Shown here piece after piece: positions 9,375 through 17,558 of a stretch of DNA of 64,000 nucleotides (position 1 is its first letter; each line of letters opens with the position of its first letter). The translations under genes and the position numbers were made by a program. The DNA comes from Candidatus Gastranaerophilales bacterium (GTDB taxonomy: Bacteria > Cyanobacteriota > Vampirovibrionia > Gastranaerophilales > Gastranaerophilaceae): assembly GCA_944325575.1 (NCBI GenBank), contig CALVAR010000001.1:124001-188000 (forward strand), written 5' to 3'. The notes beneath the pieces were generated by a model that was not told the origin of the DNA, made no database searches, and saw nothing but the letters and a program-made list of their open reading frames with translations.

Positions 9375-9459
9375 TCTACCCAAGAAATATTATAACAAAA
9401 ATTAGCATAAACTAAATTACTAATTGATATTTTTTTGCTAAAATATCCTTGAGGTAAAA

Positions 9460-10233
9460 ATGTTATTAACACTTGATATTGGAAACACAACAACAACAAT
9501 AGGGCTATTTGACGGAGACAATCTTGTTGAAACATGGTCAATAGCTTCAGAAAAACATCGTTCTGAGGATGAAATAGGCATATTACTTATAAATCTGCTT
9601 AAAATACATAACTACGAGGACAAAGTTGATTCTGCTTGTCTTTGCAGTGTTGTGGTATGTTTAACTGAGCGATATAAAAATGCATTAAAAAGATATTTGG
9701 GCATAGAACCTTTCGTTGTTTCAAATAAAACAACAAATCTTCTGAACTATTGTGTTGATTATCCCGAGGAAGTCGGCGCTGACAGAATAGTAAATGCTTT
9801 TGCTGCTTACAGTATATATAAAAAGACCTGTATTGTAGTAGATATGGGGACGGCAACTTCTTTTGATATTGTAAGAGGCAATGGTGACTTTCTGGGCGGC
9901 ATAATTTGCGCCGGTATGAAAATTCAGGCAGAAAGTTTAAAAAAATTCACCTCAAAACTTCCGCTGATTAAAATAGAAGCACCTCAAAATGCTATAGGTG
10001 CTAACACTATTGATGCAATGCTATCAGGAATTGTAAGAGGTCATGCCTGTATGATAGACGGTCTTATAAAAGAATGTGAAAAAGAGCTTGGAGAAAAAGC
10101 CGTAATTATAGCAACAGGCGGATATTCTGACATGGTTGCTGAATATATGAACAGAAAATTTGATTCTATTAACCCGAATATCACGCTGGAAGGTCTGAAA
10201 ATAGTATATGACGCACATGTTTTACCTGTGTAG
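9460..10233 (+). CDS. coaX: Type III pantothenate kinase CoaX
   Basis: 257 residues. It phosphorylates pantothenate, the first step of coenzyme A synthesis. The ASKHA-fold signatures are clear: LDIGNTTTTIGLF at the N-terminus, EVGADRIVNAFAAY in the middle and VVDMGTATSFDIV after it, with GGIICAG and ATGGYSD further on. It diverges from the exported NTF2-like gene across a 76-bp gap. Confidence 0.96.
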   Translation: MLLTLDIGNTTTTIGLFDGDNLVETWSIASEKHRSEDEIGILLINLLKIHNYEDKVDSACLCSVVVCLTERYKNALKRYLGIEPFVVSNKTTNLLNYCVDYPEEVGADRIVNAFAAYSIYKKTCIVVDMGTATSFDIVRGNGDFLGGIICAGMKIQAESLKKFTSKLPLIKIEAPQNAIGANTIDAMLSGIVRGHACMIDGLIKECEKELGEKAVIIATGGYSDMVAEYMNRKFDSINPNITLEGLKIVYDAHVLPV

Positions 10234-10313
10234 TAAAATCCTCTTTTAAGCCGAGTAAAATAGCAGAATAATAGTTTATACTGTAACTAGGTTTTAAATA
10301 CGGGGGTATTGTT

Positions 10314-10553
10314 ATGTTGTCTGCTATTTCCGATTTATATACTCCGCAAACTAACGGAGAAATATCTGAGTCCATAATGCAGAACTGGACATTACAGGCC
10401 ATTGAATGCTATGAAATCAATTCAGACTGTAAAAGGTGTTCTCTTGCACACGGCAGTTATTCTTTTGTGTGTCAAATGCCTAAGATTGTTAAAGCACTAC
10501 TAAAGACATACGGTGCTCCAAATGATTGTTTGAAGAAGATTTCAAATTTCTAG
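10314..10553 (+). CDS. Small cysteine-containing protein, unknown
   Basis: 79 residues. A strong GGGGG stretch precedes the ATG. Four Cys occur in the middle (CYEINSDCKRCSLAHGSYSF then VCQM), a spacing that could bind a metal or cluster. The C-terminal helix (KIVKALLKTYGAP) looks conserved. I recall similar small proteins in related genomes but know no function. It converges with the next gene, overlapping by four bases. Confidence 0.7.
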   Translation: MLSAISDLYTPQTNGEISESIMQNWTLQAIECYEINSDCKRCSLAHGSYSFVCQMPKIVKALLKTYGAPNDCLKKISNF

Positions 10554-10891
10554 AATTTTTCTATGAAAAACTTTGTTGCCGCATCAATACTTTCCGGAGA
10601 GTTCAAGTTTTTCGATATATCAACAGGCTGTTTGGATGATTGATTGGTTTTTCTTGTTCTCTTGTATAAAAGCAAAAGCAAAAATATTGCAGCACATGAA
10701 CCGGCAACTAGAAACATAGACTTTAGAAATTTTTTTAAAACAATCTTTGCTTCTGTGTTGCCTGACAATTTAAGAGTTTTTGACACTATCGGAATATTTG
10801 CGACATTCTGCACAGAATAGCTTGGGGCCGCAGCACCAAGCAATAAAAATATAGATAAAAATACAGAAACAATTTTAGATTTAATACTCAT
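10550..10891 (-). CDS. Exported, membrane-anchored small protein
   Basis: 113 residues from the ATG at 10891 (AGGTG upstream). A signal peptide (residues about 5-27) is followed by about 35 external residues, a second hydrophobic helix (about 60-77) and a basic, Ser/Asn-rich cytoplasmic tail. The family is unknown. It follows the RNase E/G gene by 18 bases and probably shares its transcript. Confidence 0.65.
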   Translation of the reverse strand: MSIKSKIVSVFLSIFLLLGAAAPSYSVQNVANIPIVSKTLKLSGNTEAKIVLKKFLKSMFLVAGSCAAIFLLLLLYKRTRKTNQSSKQPVDISKNLNSPESIDAATKFFIEKF

Positions 10892-10909
10892 ATACACCTG
10901 CCAAACGTT

Positions 10910-12730
10910 TTATGACTCAGTTTTTTCAGTAGTTTTCTTTCTGGATCTTGATGCTTTTCTGGTTTTTGTTTTTTTGACAGGAGCTGCCGGTTCAGGCTGC
11001 TGTTCTTCACTTACAGGCTGTATAGTTTCTTGTACTGATTGTTCGATATTATTCTCTTCAACAGCTTTTTTCGATTTTCTGCTTGTACGTTTTCTGGCAG
11101 TTTTTTGCGGCTTTTCCTCTTTAACAACGGCTGCTTGTTCTTCTGTTTGCAACTCAGCCGTATTAACGGCAGTTTCTGCTTCCTGAACGATATTTTCGAC
11201 AGGAATAGACATTTCTGTTTCTTCTGAAATTACAGATTGTTGATTATTATTATCTTCTTTTTTATATCTGTTATTTTTCTTGTTCTTATTAAAACGTCTG
11301 TTTTTATTTTCCTGTCTTGTTTGTTCTTCATTTTGCTGTTGATTATCAGAAGGATTTTGTTCCTCATTATTGTGGTTTCTTCTGTCATAATCATTTTTAG
11401 GGGTAGTATTGTGCTGGTAGTTAAACACCTTATTATTTTTATCATTATGTTTGTTTTTTCCATTCATTGGAAGCTTTAATTTAGCAGCTTTTGAACGATT
11501 TTCGCCTTCGGATAATGATGAAGCAAAGCCGAAATCTTCCAGTATATGACCCGTACCGTTGCAGTGAGGACATTTTTTAGTAAATATTTCGGCAAGGCTT
11601 TGTCCTTGTCTGTGTCTTGTCATTTCAACAAGACCCAAGTCAGAAAGCTGACCAACCTGTGGTTTAGCCTTGTCTGTTTCCACAGCAAGTTCTAATTCTT
11701 CCATAATTGCAATTTTATCTGCACGGCTCAGCATATCAATGAAGTCAATAATTATCATGCCGCCGATATTACGAAGCTTTAGCTGTCTTGCTATTTCTAC
11801 AACTGCTTCTTTATTTGTTTTCAAAATAGTTTCATCCTGAGTAGCAGAGCTGATAAACTTGCCGCTGTTAACATCAATTACAGTCAGAGCCTCTGTTGTT
11901 TGAATAAACAGATATCCGCCTGAAGGCAGGTTAACTTTAATCTGCAGTGCCTGTTCAATTTCCTTCTTTACACCTGAAGCAACCAGAAGAGGCTCGCTGC
12001 CCTTGTATACAGAAATGTCTATATTTTTATTCAGATTCCAATTTTGAATAAGCTGTTGAGTCCTATGCATAGCATAAGGAGTATCAACAACTATTTCTTT
12101 TACATCCTCTGTGCATGCTTCTCTAATTACTCTGTAAAGTAAATCCTGATCTCTGTATAGAAGATTTGGTGCCTCAACAAGTTCAGCCTGAGTTACAATT
12201 GTATTCCATTTTTCAAGCAGAATTTCCAAATCTTCTTGAATTTCAGCTTCAGTCTGACCTTCTGCCTCTGTTCTTATAATTACGCCCAGACCTACCGGCT
12301 TAAGAAGGCTTACTATAGATTTTAGCCTTGCTCTTTCTTTTGAAGACATAATCTTTTTGCTTACACTGATGCCTGATTCTTGAGGCATCAGCACACAAAA
12401 ACGACCGGGAAGACTTATTGATGTTGTAACTCTTGGTCCTTTGTGGCCGGTAGGTTCTTTTACAACCTGTACAACAAGGTTCTGTTTAGGAGATAGTTTA
12501 TCTTGCAAACCGCCTTTACCGATAACATCAGCAGCGTGCAAAAATCCCATCTTGTCCGAACCTACATTTACAAATGCAGCTTCAATACTGGGTAATATAT
12601 TTTCTACTTTGCTTAAATATACGTCGCCAAGCAGTATTTCACCTCTGTGAATAAAAAATTCCGTAGCTTTATTGTCCTCAAAAACCGCTGCAATATTGTC
12701 ACGCTCTGCAATAACTATTGATTTTGACAT
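10910..12730 (-). CDS. rng: RNase E/G family endoribonuclease
   Basis: 606 residues. The catalytic half contains an S1-type RNA-binding domain (about 35-110), the DNase I-like domain with metal-binding Asp in VIDVNSGKF (D286) and IIIDFIDM (D329), and the zinc link CPHCNGTGH (C387, C390). These enzymes process rRNA and degrade mRNA. Residues 415-606 form a disordered tail: first Asn/Gln/Lys-rich, then Glu/Pro/Val-rich, ending in several basic TRKASRSRKK-like patches. Such tails in RNase E recruit partners or RNA. Length and tail lie between RNase G and RNase E. Confidence 0.94.
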   Translation of the reverse strand: MSKSIVIAERDNIAAVFEDNKATEFFIHRGEILLGDVYLSKVENILPSIEAAFVNVGSDKMGFLHAADVIGKGGLQDKLSPKQNLVVQVVKEPTGHKGPRVTTSISLPGRFCVLMPQESGISVSKKIMSSKERARLKSIVSLLKPVGLGVIIRTEAEGQTEAEIQEDLEILLEKWNTIVTQAELVEAPNLLYRDQDLLYRVIREACTEDVKEIVVDTPYAMHRTQQLIQNWNLNKNIDISVYKGSEPLLVASGVKKEIEQALQIKVNLPSGGYLFIQTTEALTVIDVNSGKFISSATQDETILKTNKEAVVEIARQLKLRNIGGMIIIDFIDMLSRADKIAIMEELELAVETDKAKPQVGQLSDLGLVEMTRHRQGQSLAEIFTKKCPHCNGTGHILEDFGFASSLSEGENRSKAAKLKLPMNGKNKHNDKNNKVFNYQHNTTPKNDYDRRNHNNEEQNPSDNQQQNEEQTRQENKNRRFNKNKKNNRYKKEDNNNQQSVISEETEMSIPVENIVQEAETAVNTAELQTEEQAAVVKEEKPQKTARKRTSRKSKKAVEENNIEQSVQETIQPVSEEQQPEPAAPVKKTKTRKASRSRKKTTEKTES

Positions 12731-12769
12731 AAATATATTCCTTTAAAACTGTAAAACTCTTTTTCGAAA

Positions 12770-15277
12770 TTACATTGCATTCATATTTTCATCAAAAAGT
12801 ACAAGTCTTGTAATTTCAAATTTATCTTCGGGATAGAAAATTTTCATCAAATCATCAGCACGAACAGACGGGATATCCTGATTTTGTCCCGTTTTCAAGG
12901 TTACATAAAGTTTATTATCCTTGAGTTCAACATCTTTTACTGATTGCTTAATGTTTATTAATTTGTCTATACCTTTTTTTGTCTTCTTCTTTAAGAATAT
13001 TTCATCTTCTGAAGTAAGCTTATCTTTAATATACATTAAATTCTCAAAATTTAAAACATTTTTTTCTAAAGGCTCTATTGAATATCTTGCCCACTGGGTT
13101 GTAATATCAAGAGATTTAACGCTTTTTTCAATTTCACATATATTAATAATTTGTGCTTTCGGGTCCAATGAAGCGTTTAAAGTTTCTTTTATTTCATTTA
13201 TATTGTGCTCACCGTATAGCTCAAAATCTATAAACTCAGTTTTGCTTTCTATAAATATCGGTAATGCAGCACCCAAAGATATTTTTGGAATCGGATTAAA
13301 ACCTTCTGTAAATACAACGGGAAGCCCGCTTCTAAACAGACCTTTTACGAGCGTATTTTGCCAATCTAGATGCGACAGGAATTTTAAATATCCTATTTTT
13401 GTAATCTTTGCTCTGTATTTTTTTACCGGAAGCATCGTATAATCAGTTTTTTTCTGTATTTTGGGCTCATATGGTTTATCAATATGCTTAGAAACTTTAT
13501 ATTCTGAGCAAATCCCGCAGTTAGAACAAGCGGTTTCACAAGGTACACTCGCTTTACTTTCAAGTGCTTTTTTATATTCCCCTTGAAGCCAGCTTTTTTT
13601 AATACCTACATTAATAAAATCCCATGGAAGCTCCTCATTGAGCGCAAATTCCTTTTGAGAAAGTTTTCCAACACTAAAACCGCATTTTTCAGCAAGATCA
13701 TACCATTTGTTTCTGTCAAAGTTTTCATCCCAGGTATCAAGATAACAGCCTGCTCTGTATAATTCTTCTATATATTTACACAGACTGCTGTCTCCTCTTG
13801 TAAGAACTGCTTCTATTTCCGAGATATATTTTTCATGGATTTTTATTCGTACACTTTTTAATGATTTTGACTTTTCTCTTATATAAGATATTTTTTGTGT
13901 AATTGTTTCAAGAGAATCATGACCAACCCACTGAAAAGGAGTAAAGGGTTTTGGCACAAAGATTGAAAGAGTACAATTAAGTTTTAAGTCATGTTTTAAA
14001 CCGAGCTCGTTTTTTATCTGTTTTGCTTTATATCTGATACCTGCGAGCAGTTCAATCATTTCGTCTATATCTTGATATGTTTCTGTGGGCAAACCAAGTA
14101 TAAAGTAATATTTTATGCTGTCATATCCGTTCTTGTAGCAATCCAGCGTTGTATTTACAATTTGTTCTTTTGATATATTTTTATTAATTACATCTCTTAA
14201 ACGCTGCGAGCCTGCCTCAGGTGCAAGAGTAATTGTTGTTTTTCTTACATCTTTTACAAGATTTGATAATCTTATGTTAAAACGGTCTATTCTCTGGCTG
14301 GGCAAAGAAGCTGAAACCTTTTTGTCATTAAAATAGCAGGTAAGTTCTTCCAGAACCGGTTCTATATTAGTATAATCGTTTGAAGATAAAGAAAGCATTG
14401 AAAATTCATCGTAGCCTGTATTTTTTACAAGATTTTTTGTAATTTCTATAATATCCTCTGCTTTTCTTTCACGTATAGGTAGGTTTACATGCCCGGGCTG
14501 GCAAAAACGGCACATTCTGCCGCAGCCTCTTCGTATTTCGGTAACCGCTCTGTCATGAATAGAAGCTGAGAAAGGCACAGGATGTTTGCGAGGCGCAGAG
14601 TCAGCAGAAAAATCATAGATTCTTTTATTTATTTTTGTACCTTTTTTGTAAAATTCAGGCACATACATTCCGTCAATTTCCGAAAACGCTTTTAAAATTT
14701 CTTTTCTTGCTTTTTTCTGTTTTTTTAGCCGTTTGTATACTTCAACAATTTCTTTGAGTATATCTTCGCCGTCACCTATTAAAAAGCCGTCTATAAAGTC
14801 TTTCATCGGCTCCGGGTTAAAACAACAAGGACCCCCGGCAAGAATTATAGGTGAATATTCATCTCTTTTAGAATTTAGGACAGGTATGCCGGACATATTT
14901 AACAATGCCAGCACTGTAGGATACGCCAGCTCGTATTGCAAGGAAAAGCCCAGTAAATCAAATTCTTTGAGCGGTATTTTGGATTCTACTCCGTAAAGCA
15001 AAAGATTCTGTTTCTGTAATTCTTCTTTGCAGTCAACATCCGGTGCATATGCTCTGTCGCACATACATCCATCTATGTTATTTAGAGTTTCATAGATGAT
15101 TCTGTGTCCGAGATTGCTTGCACCTACTTCGTATTTATCGGGAAATGCTATAGCAAAACGAACATCTGAAGACTCAAAATCTTTATTATAAGAATAAAGT
15201 TCGTGTCCTGCATATTGATAAGGCTTGTTTACACTATACAAAAGCCTGTCGAGAGTTTGTTTGTCCAACTTGTTCAT
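12770..15277 (-). CDS. Radical SAM protein (TIGR03960) fused to DUF2344 (TIGR03936)
   Basis: 835 residues. Residues 40-170 resemble the cobalamin-binding-like N-terminal region of TIGR03960. The radical SAM cluster is GCGRMCRFCQPG (C252, C256, C259). A Cys-rich linker (CETACSNCGIC) comes near 585. From about 620 a DUF2344 domain begins (KIGYLKFLSHLDWQNTL, then EGFNPIPKISLG). The two parts are separate genes in some bacteria and fused in others. The enzyme often lies next to RNase E/G, as here, which hints at a role in RNA or ribosome modification, but no substrate is established to my knowledge. Confidence 0.93.
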   Translation of the reverse strand: MNKLDKQTLDRLLYSVNKPYQYAGHELYSYNKDFESSDVRFAIAFPDKYEVGASNLGHRIIYETLNNIDGCMCDRAYAPDVDCKEELQKQNLLLYGVESKIPLKEFDLLGFSLQYELAYPTVLALLNMSGIPVLNSKRDEYSPIILAGGPCCFNPEPMKDFIDGFLIGDGEDILKEIVEVYKRLKKQKKARKEILKAFSEIDGMYVPEFYKKGTKINKRIYDFSADSAPRKHPVPFSASIHDRAVTEIRRGCGRMCRFCQPGHVNLPIRERKAEDIIEITKNLVKNTGYDEFSMLSLSSNDYTNIEPVLEELTCYFNDKKVSASLPSQRIDRFNIRLSNLVKDVRKTTITLAPEAGSQRLRDVINKNISKEQIVNTTLDCYKNGYDSIKYYFILGLPTETYQDIDEMIELLAGIRYKAKQIKNELGLKHDLKLNCTLSIFVPKPFTPFQWVGHDSLETITQKISYIREKSKSLKSVRIKIHEKYISEIEAVLTRGDSSLCKYIEELYRAGCYLDTWDENFDRNKWYDLAEKCGFSVGKLSQKEFALNEELPWDFINVGIKKSWLQGEYKKALESKASVPCETACSNCGICSEYKVSKHIDKPYEPKIQKKTDYTMLPVKKYRAKITKIGYLKFLSHLDWQNTLVKGLFRSGLPVVFTEGFNPIPKISLGAALPIFIESKTEFIDFELYGEHNINEIKETLNASLDPKAQIINICEIEKSVKSLDITTQWARYSIEPLEKNVLNFENLMYIKDKLTSEDEIFLKKKTKKGIDKLINIKQSVKDVELKDNKLYVTLKTGQNQDIPSVRADDLMKIFYPEDKFEITRLVLFDENMNAM

Positions 15278-15280
15278 AAA

Positions 15281-15625
15281 TTAAATTATATTTTTCGGCA
15301 AAAATTTATCTATTTCTATAATTGTACCGTTAAGCTCATTATTCCTAAACATCAACAGAAAATCAAGAAGCTTATCATTTGGCACATTATAGCTGTATAA
15401 AGATGGTGAACCGTTTTTATCACGCATTACCTTAACGATATAGTGGCATTCCTTTGCATAATCAAGAAGTTTTTTCTCTTTAAAGGGATAGCCGTTAACA
15501 TCTTTATCCATTCTGACATAGCTAAAACCAGCAAAAGTTTTTACTTTTTCATCAGGATTTGTAGCCTTGTGTTTTATGTGTTTGCTAAAAATATTTATTA
15601 CTTTTTTACTTATTTCTTCCGACAT
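15281..15625 (-). CDS. Small conserved-looking protein, unknown
   Basis: About 114 residues from the ATG at 15625; a TTG at 15643 is an alternative start. The sequence is mixed helix and strand and soluble, with a KTFAGFSYVRMDKDVNGYPF patch and a leucine-rich helix (KLLDFLLMFRNNELNG). No motif is recognised. It ends three bases before the radical SAM gene starts, so it likely heads the operon that runs through to RNase E/G. Confidence 0.6.
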   Translation of the reverse strand: MSEEISKKVINIFSKHIKHKATNPDEKVKTFAGFSYVRMDKDVNGYPFKEKKLLDYAKECHYIVKVMRDKNGSPSLYSYNVPNDKLLDFLLMFRNNELNGTIIEIDKFLPKNII

Positions 15626-15680
15626 ATTTTTATTAAAACGCAATTTTTGAAACCAGTCCAGATGTTTACAAATATTAAAA

Positions 15681-15711
15681 AAGAATCCCTGTCAGTTTAA
15701 CAGAGATTCTT
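15681..15711 (-). terminator. Intrinsic terminator of the Pro/Gln-rich HEAT-like gene
   Basis: AAGAATCCCTGT (15681-15692) pairs with ACAGAGATTCTT (15700-15711), with one mismatch. On the minus strand it runs straight into six U. Confidence 0.82.
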
Positions 15712-15734
15712 ATATTTTATAGAATTAGTAATTG

Positions 15735-16775
15735 CTATGCTGCTTGTGCAGGTACATCAGCTACTGTTGCCAGCTTAGCCAGGCCTTCTTCTGCAACTTT
15801 TCTTACATTTTCGTCTGCATCCTGCTTTGACAATTCGAATATTTCTGTCATAACAGGTTTGTATTCAGGTCTTGCATTGTATGCAAGTGCTGCCAGACCG
15901 CTGGCTCTTAACATAGGATTCGGGTTATCTTTAACTGTCAAAACTATTTGTTCCATACCCGGTAAATCCTTAATGTCAGGAGTTACATTATTAGTTTTCT
16001 TAAATTCATCAATCAATTGACCTTGTAAAATTGCTGTTGTAAATAAAGCATATTGTTTATTTCTTTCAGCCATTTCTAAAGGAGTGATTTTGTTAGCCTC
16101 AGCCATATCAGCTTCAGAAAGCTGTTTACCTTCAAGAACCTGCTGTCTTAATTCTTTTTGTCTTTCTGTAGGCGCTTCGAGAGTACTGCTGTCCTTGCCT
16201 ATTACACCTAACAGAGCTTCCATCAAATCTGTATCCAGTAATTCCGGAGCAGGTCTGGTTTGGGCAATATCAGCAACTTCTTCTATTGCTTTTCCTACAT
16301 CTTCAAGGTTGTCTGATTTAATACGCTGTGTAAATGATGGTACATCAACTGCTGCTACAGGAGCTGCTGTTGGTGCAGGTGCTTCGGGAGCAGATGTCTG
16401 AGCAGGAGCTTGTGCAGCGGGTTGTTCAATTACTGAAGGAGGTACCTGATTTACAGTCTGTTGATTAACAACTTGCGGAGCCGGTACCGGTGCAGGCTGT
16501 TGAGGAGCTGCCGGCTGCTGCATAATAACTTGACCTTGTTGTTGAACAGGTGTTGTTTGTACCTGCGGATAGTATACAGGAGCTTGCTGTGCCTGCGGAT
16601 AATTATATACTGATGCCTGCGGGTAATTATATACTGGTGCAGGAACCTGTGCACCCGGTGCATTAACTTTCGGGTCAACAATATTAATTTTAATTGCATT
16701 ATACTCAGGTGCAGGCTGCGTATAATAAGGCTGCTGCACTGGTGCTGCGTATGCTGTTGAAGGTGATTGTATCAT
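15735..16775 (-). CDS. Pro/Gln-rich protein with C-terminal HEAT-like helices
   Basis: 346 residues with no signal peptide. Residues 1-140 are low complexity (Pro, Gln, Ala, Tyr), with a short tandem repeat of VYNYPQA and the motif PAPEYNAIKINI near 21-32. Residues 145-346 are helical. The last part (NPMLRASGLAALAYNARPEY, then DADENVRKVAEEGLAKLA) reads like HEAT repeats, which usually bind proteins. The motif recurs in the 71-residue protein just upstream. The GGGGAA ribosome site supports the ATG at 16775. The function is unknown. Confidence 0.8.
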   Translation of the reverse strand: MIQSPSTAYAAPVQQPYYTQPAPEYNAIKINIVDPKVNAPGAQVPAPVYNYPQASVYNYPQAQQAPVYYPQVQTTPVQQQGQVIMQQPAAPQQPAPVPAPQVVNQQTVNQVPPSVIEQPAAQAPAQTSAPEAPAPTAAPVAAVDVPSFTQRIKSDNLEDVGKAIEEVADIAQTRPAPELLDTDLMEALLGVIGKDSSTLEAPTERQKELRQQVLEGKQLSEADMAEANKITPLEMAERNKQYALFTTAILQGQLIDEFKKTNNVTPDIKDLPGMEQIVLTVKDNPNPMLRASGLAALAYNARPEYKPVMTEIFELSKQDADENVRKVAEEGLAKLATVADVPAQAA

Positions 16776-16894
16776 TTTTTTCCCCTTTTAATTCTCTTGG
16801 TACTTATTTAATAGAACTCAAGATTAAAAATTGCTATTATTTAATATTTATTTAATAAAACTTAACAAATAGTTTTACAGTCTGACTTTATTAA

Positions 16895-16922
16895 GAGCAA
16901 CCGCTAATATTTACGGTTGCTC
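16895..16922 (-). terminator. Hairpin after the 71-residue protein
   Basis: GAGCAACCG (16895-16903) pairs perfectly with CGGTTGCTC (16914-16922) around a 10-base loop. The trailing U run is poor, so the stop may be partial and allow readthrough into the HEAT-like gene. Confidence 0.5.
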
Positions 16923-16928
16923 AATAAT

Positions 16929-17144
16929 TTATGCCATATAATTAATTTTTTGATCTTGTTGAGGTGCTGTTGCCTGTACAGGATAAGGGCTTTGAGACGG
17001 GGCACTTACATTAGCTCCCGTAATGTTAATTTTAATAGCATTAAATTCCGGTGCAGGCGCAATAGGATATGCGGGTACCTGATTCTGCTGTAATTGCTGT
17101 TGTACTGCAGTCTGCTGTACAGGCAATGTAGGTTGTTGTATCAT
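16929..17144 (-). CDS. 71-residue Gln/Pro-rich protein sharing the NAIKINI motif
   Basis: A GGAGG ribosome site precedes the ATG. The protein is a Gln/Val-rich lead (VQQTAVQQQLQQNQ), then PAPEFNAIKINI and ANVSAPSQSPYPVQ. This copies the N-terminal plan of the 346-residue neighbour (PAPEYNAIKINI followed by KVNAPGAQVPAPV) but lacks its helical domain. The motif, not a catalytic domain, is therefore what is shared. The function is unknown. Confidence 0.68.
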   Translation of the reverse strand: MIQQPTLPVQQTAVQQQLQQNQVPAYPIAPAPEFNAIKINITGANVSAPSQSPYPVQATAPQQDQKINYMA

Positions 17145-17558
17145 TTTTCCTCCGTTTTAGATGTAGGTCTCTGATTATATTTGCTTAATAACCGAATACA
17201 AAAAAATTTGTTAGTCATGCCAGCGATTATTAACAAAAGTTAACATATTAGATTTTTTGAGTATAAAACTTATATTTTTGAATAAAAAATTTATACGCAA
17301 CCCTGTTCATCTACAATATCTCTAACATTTACTAAATGCAAATAATTTGTCCGAAAAAATTTTGTAATAAGAATAACTCCGCTTTGAAATCACTAAATGT
17401 CAAGTCAAAACTGATGGGAAGAGCAAAATTTAGAGTGTTATTTAAAAAGGCATACGTGCTGCAACACTGAGACTAGGCTAGATTAGATATTATATGCCTC
17501 TACAAAGCTAGTAGTAAAAAATTAGTTTTTGTATTATTATTAAGTGAAGAGGTAAATC
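17145..17558. other. 414-bp intergenic region upstream of nadB
   Basis: No tRNA or convincing reading frame was found. The left part is A/T-rich. Near the right end, AGGCATA (17448-17454) can pair with TATGCCT (17493-17499), closing a 38-base interior that holds a small GTG/CAC hairpin. This may be a structured leader for nadB. It does not match a NAD riboswitch that I know. Confidence 0.4.

Noticed and set aside
11237-11479. 80-codon plus-strand frame rich in Ile/Val/Phe
   Set aside because: It is the complement of the Asn/Gln/Lys-rich tail of RNase E/G; low-complexity coding sequence often leaves such an open shadow.
16560-16660. Mobile or microsatellite repeat
   Set aside because: The short repeats encode tandem VYNYPQA units within a reading frame and are part of a low-complexity protein domain.
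17145-17558. tRNA, known riboswitch or CRISPR in the long gap before nadB
   Set aside because: No cloverleaf, conserved riboswitch core or repeated spacer array was found on either strand.
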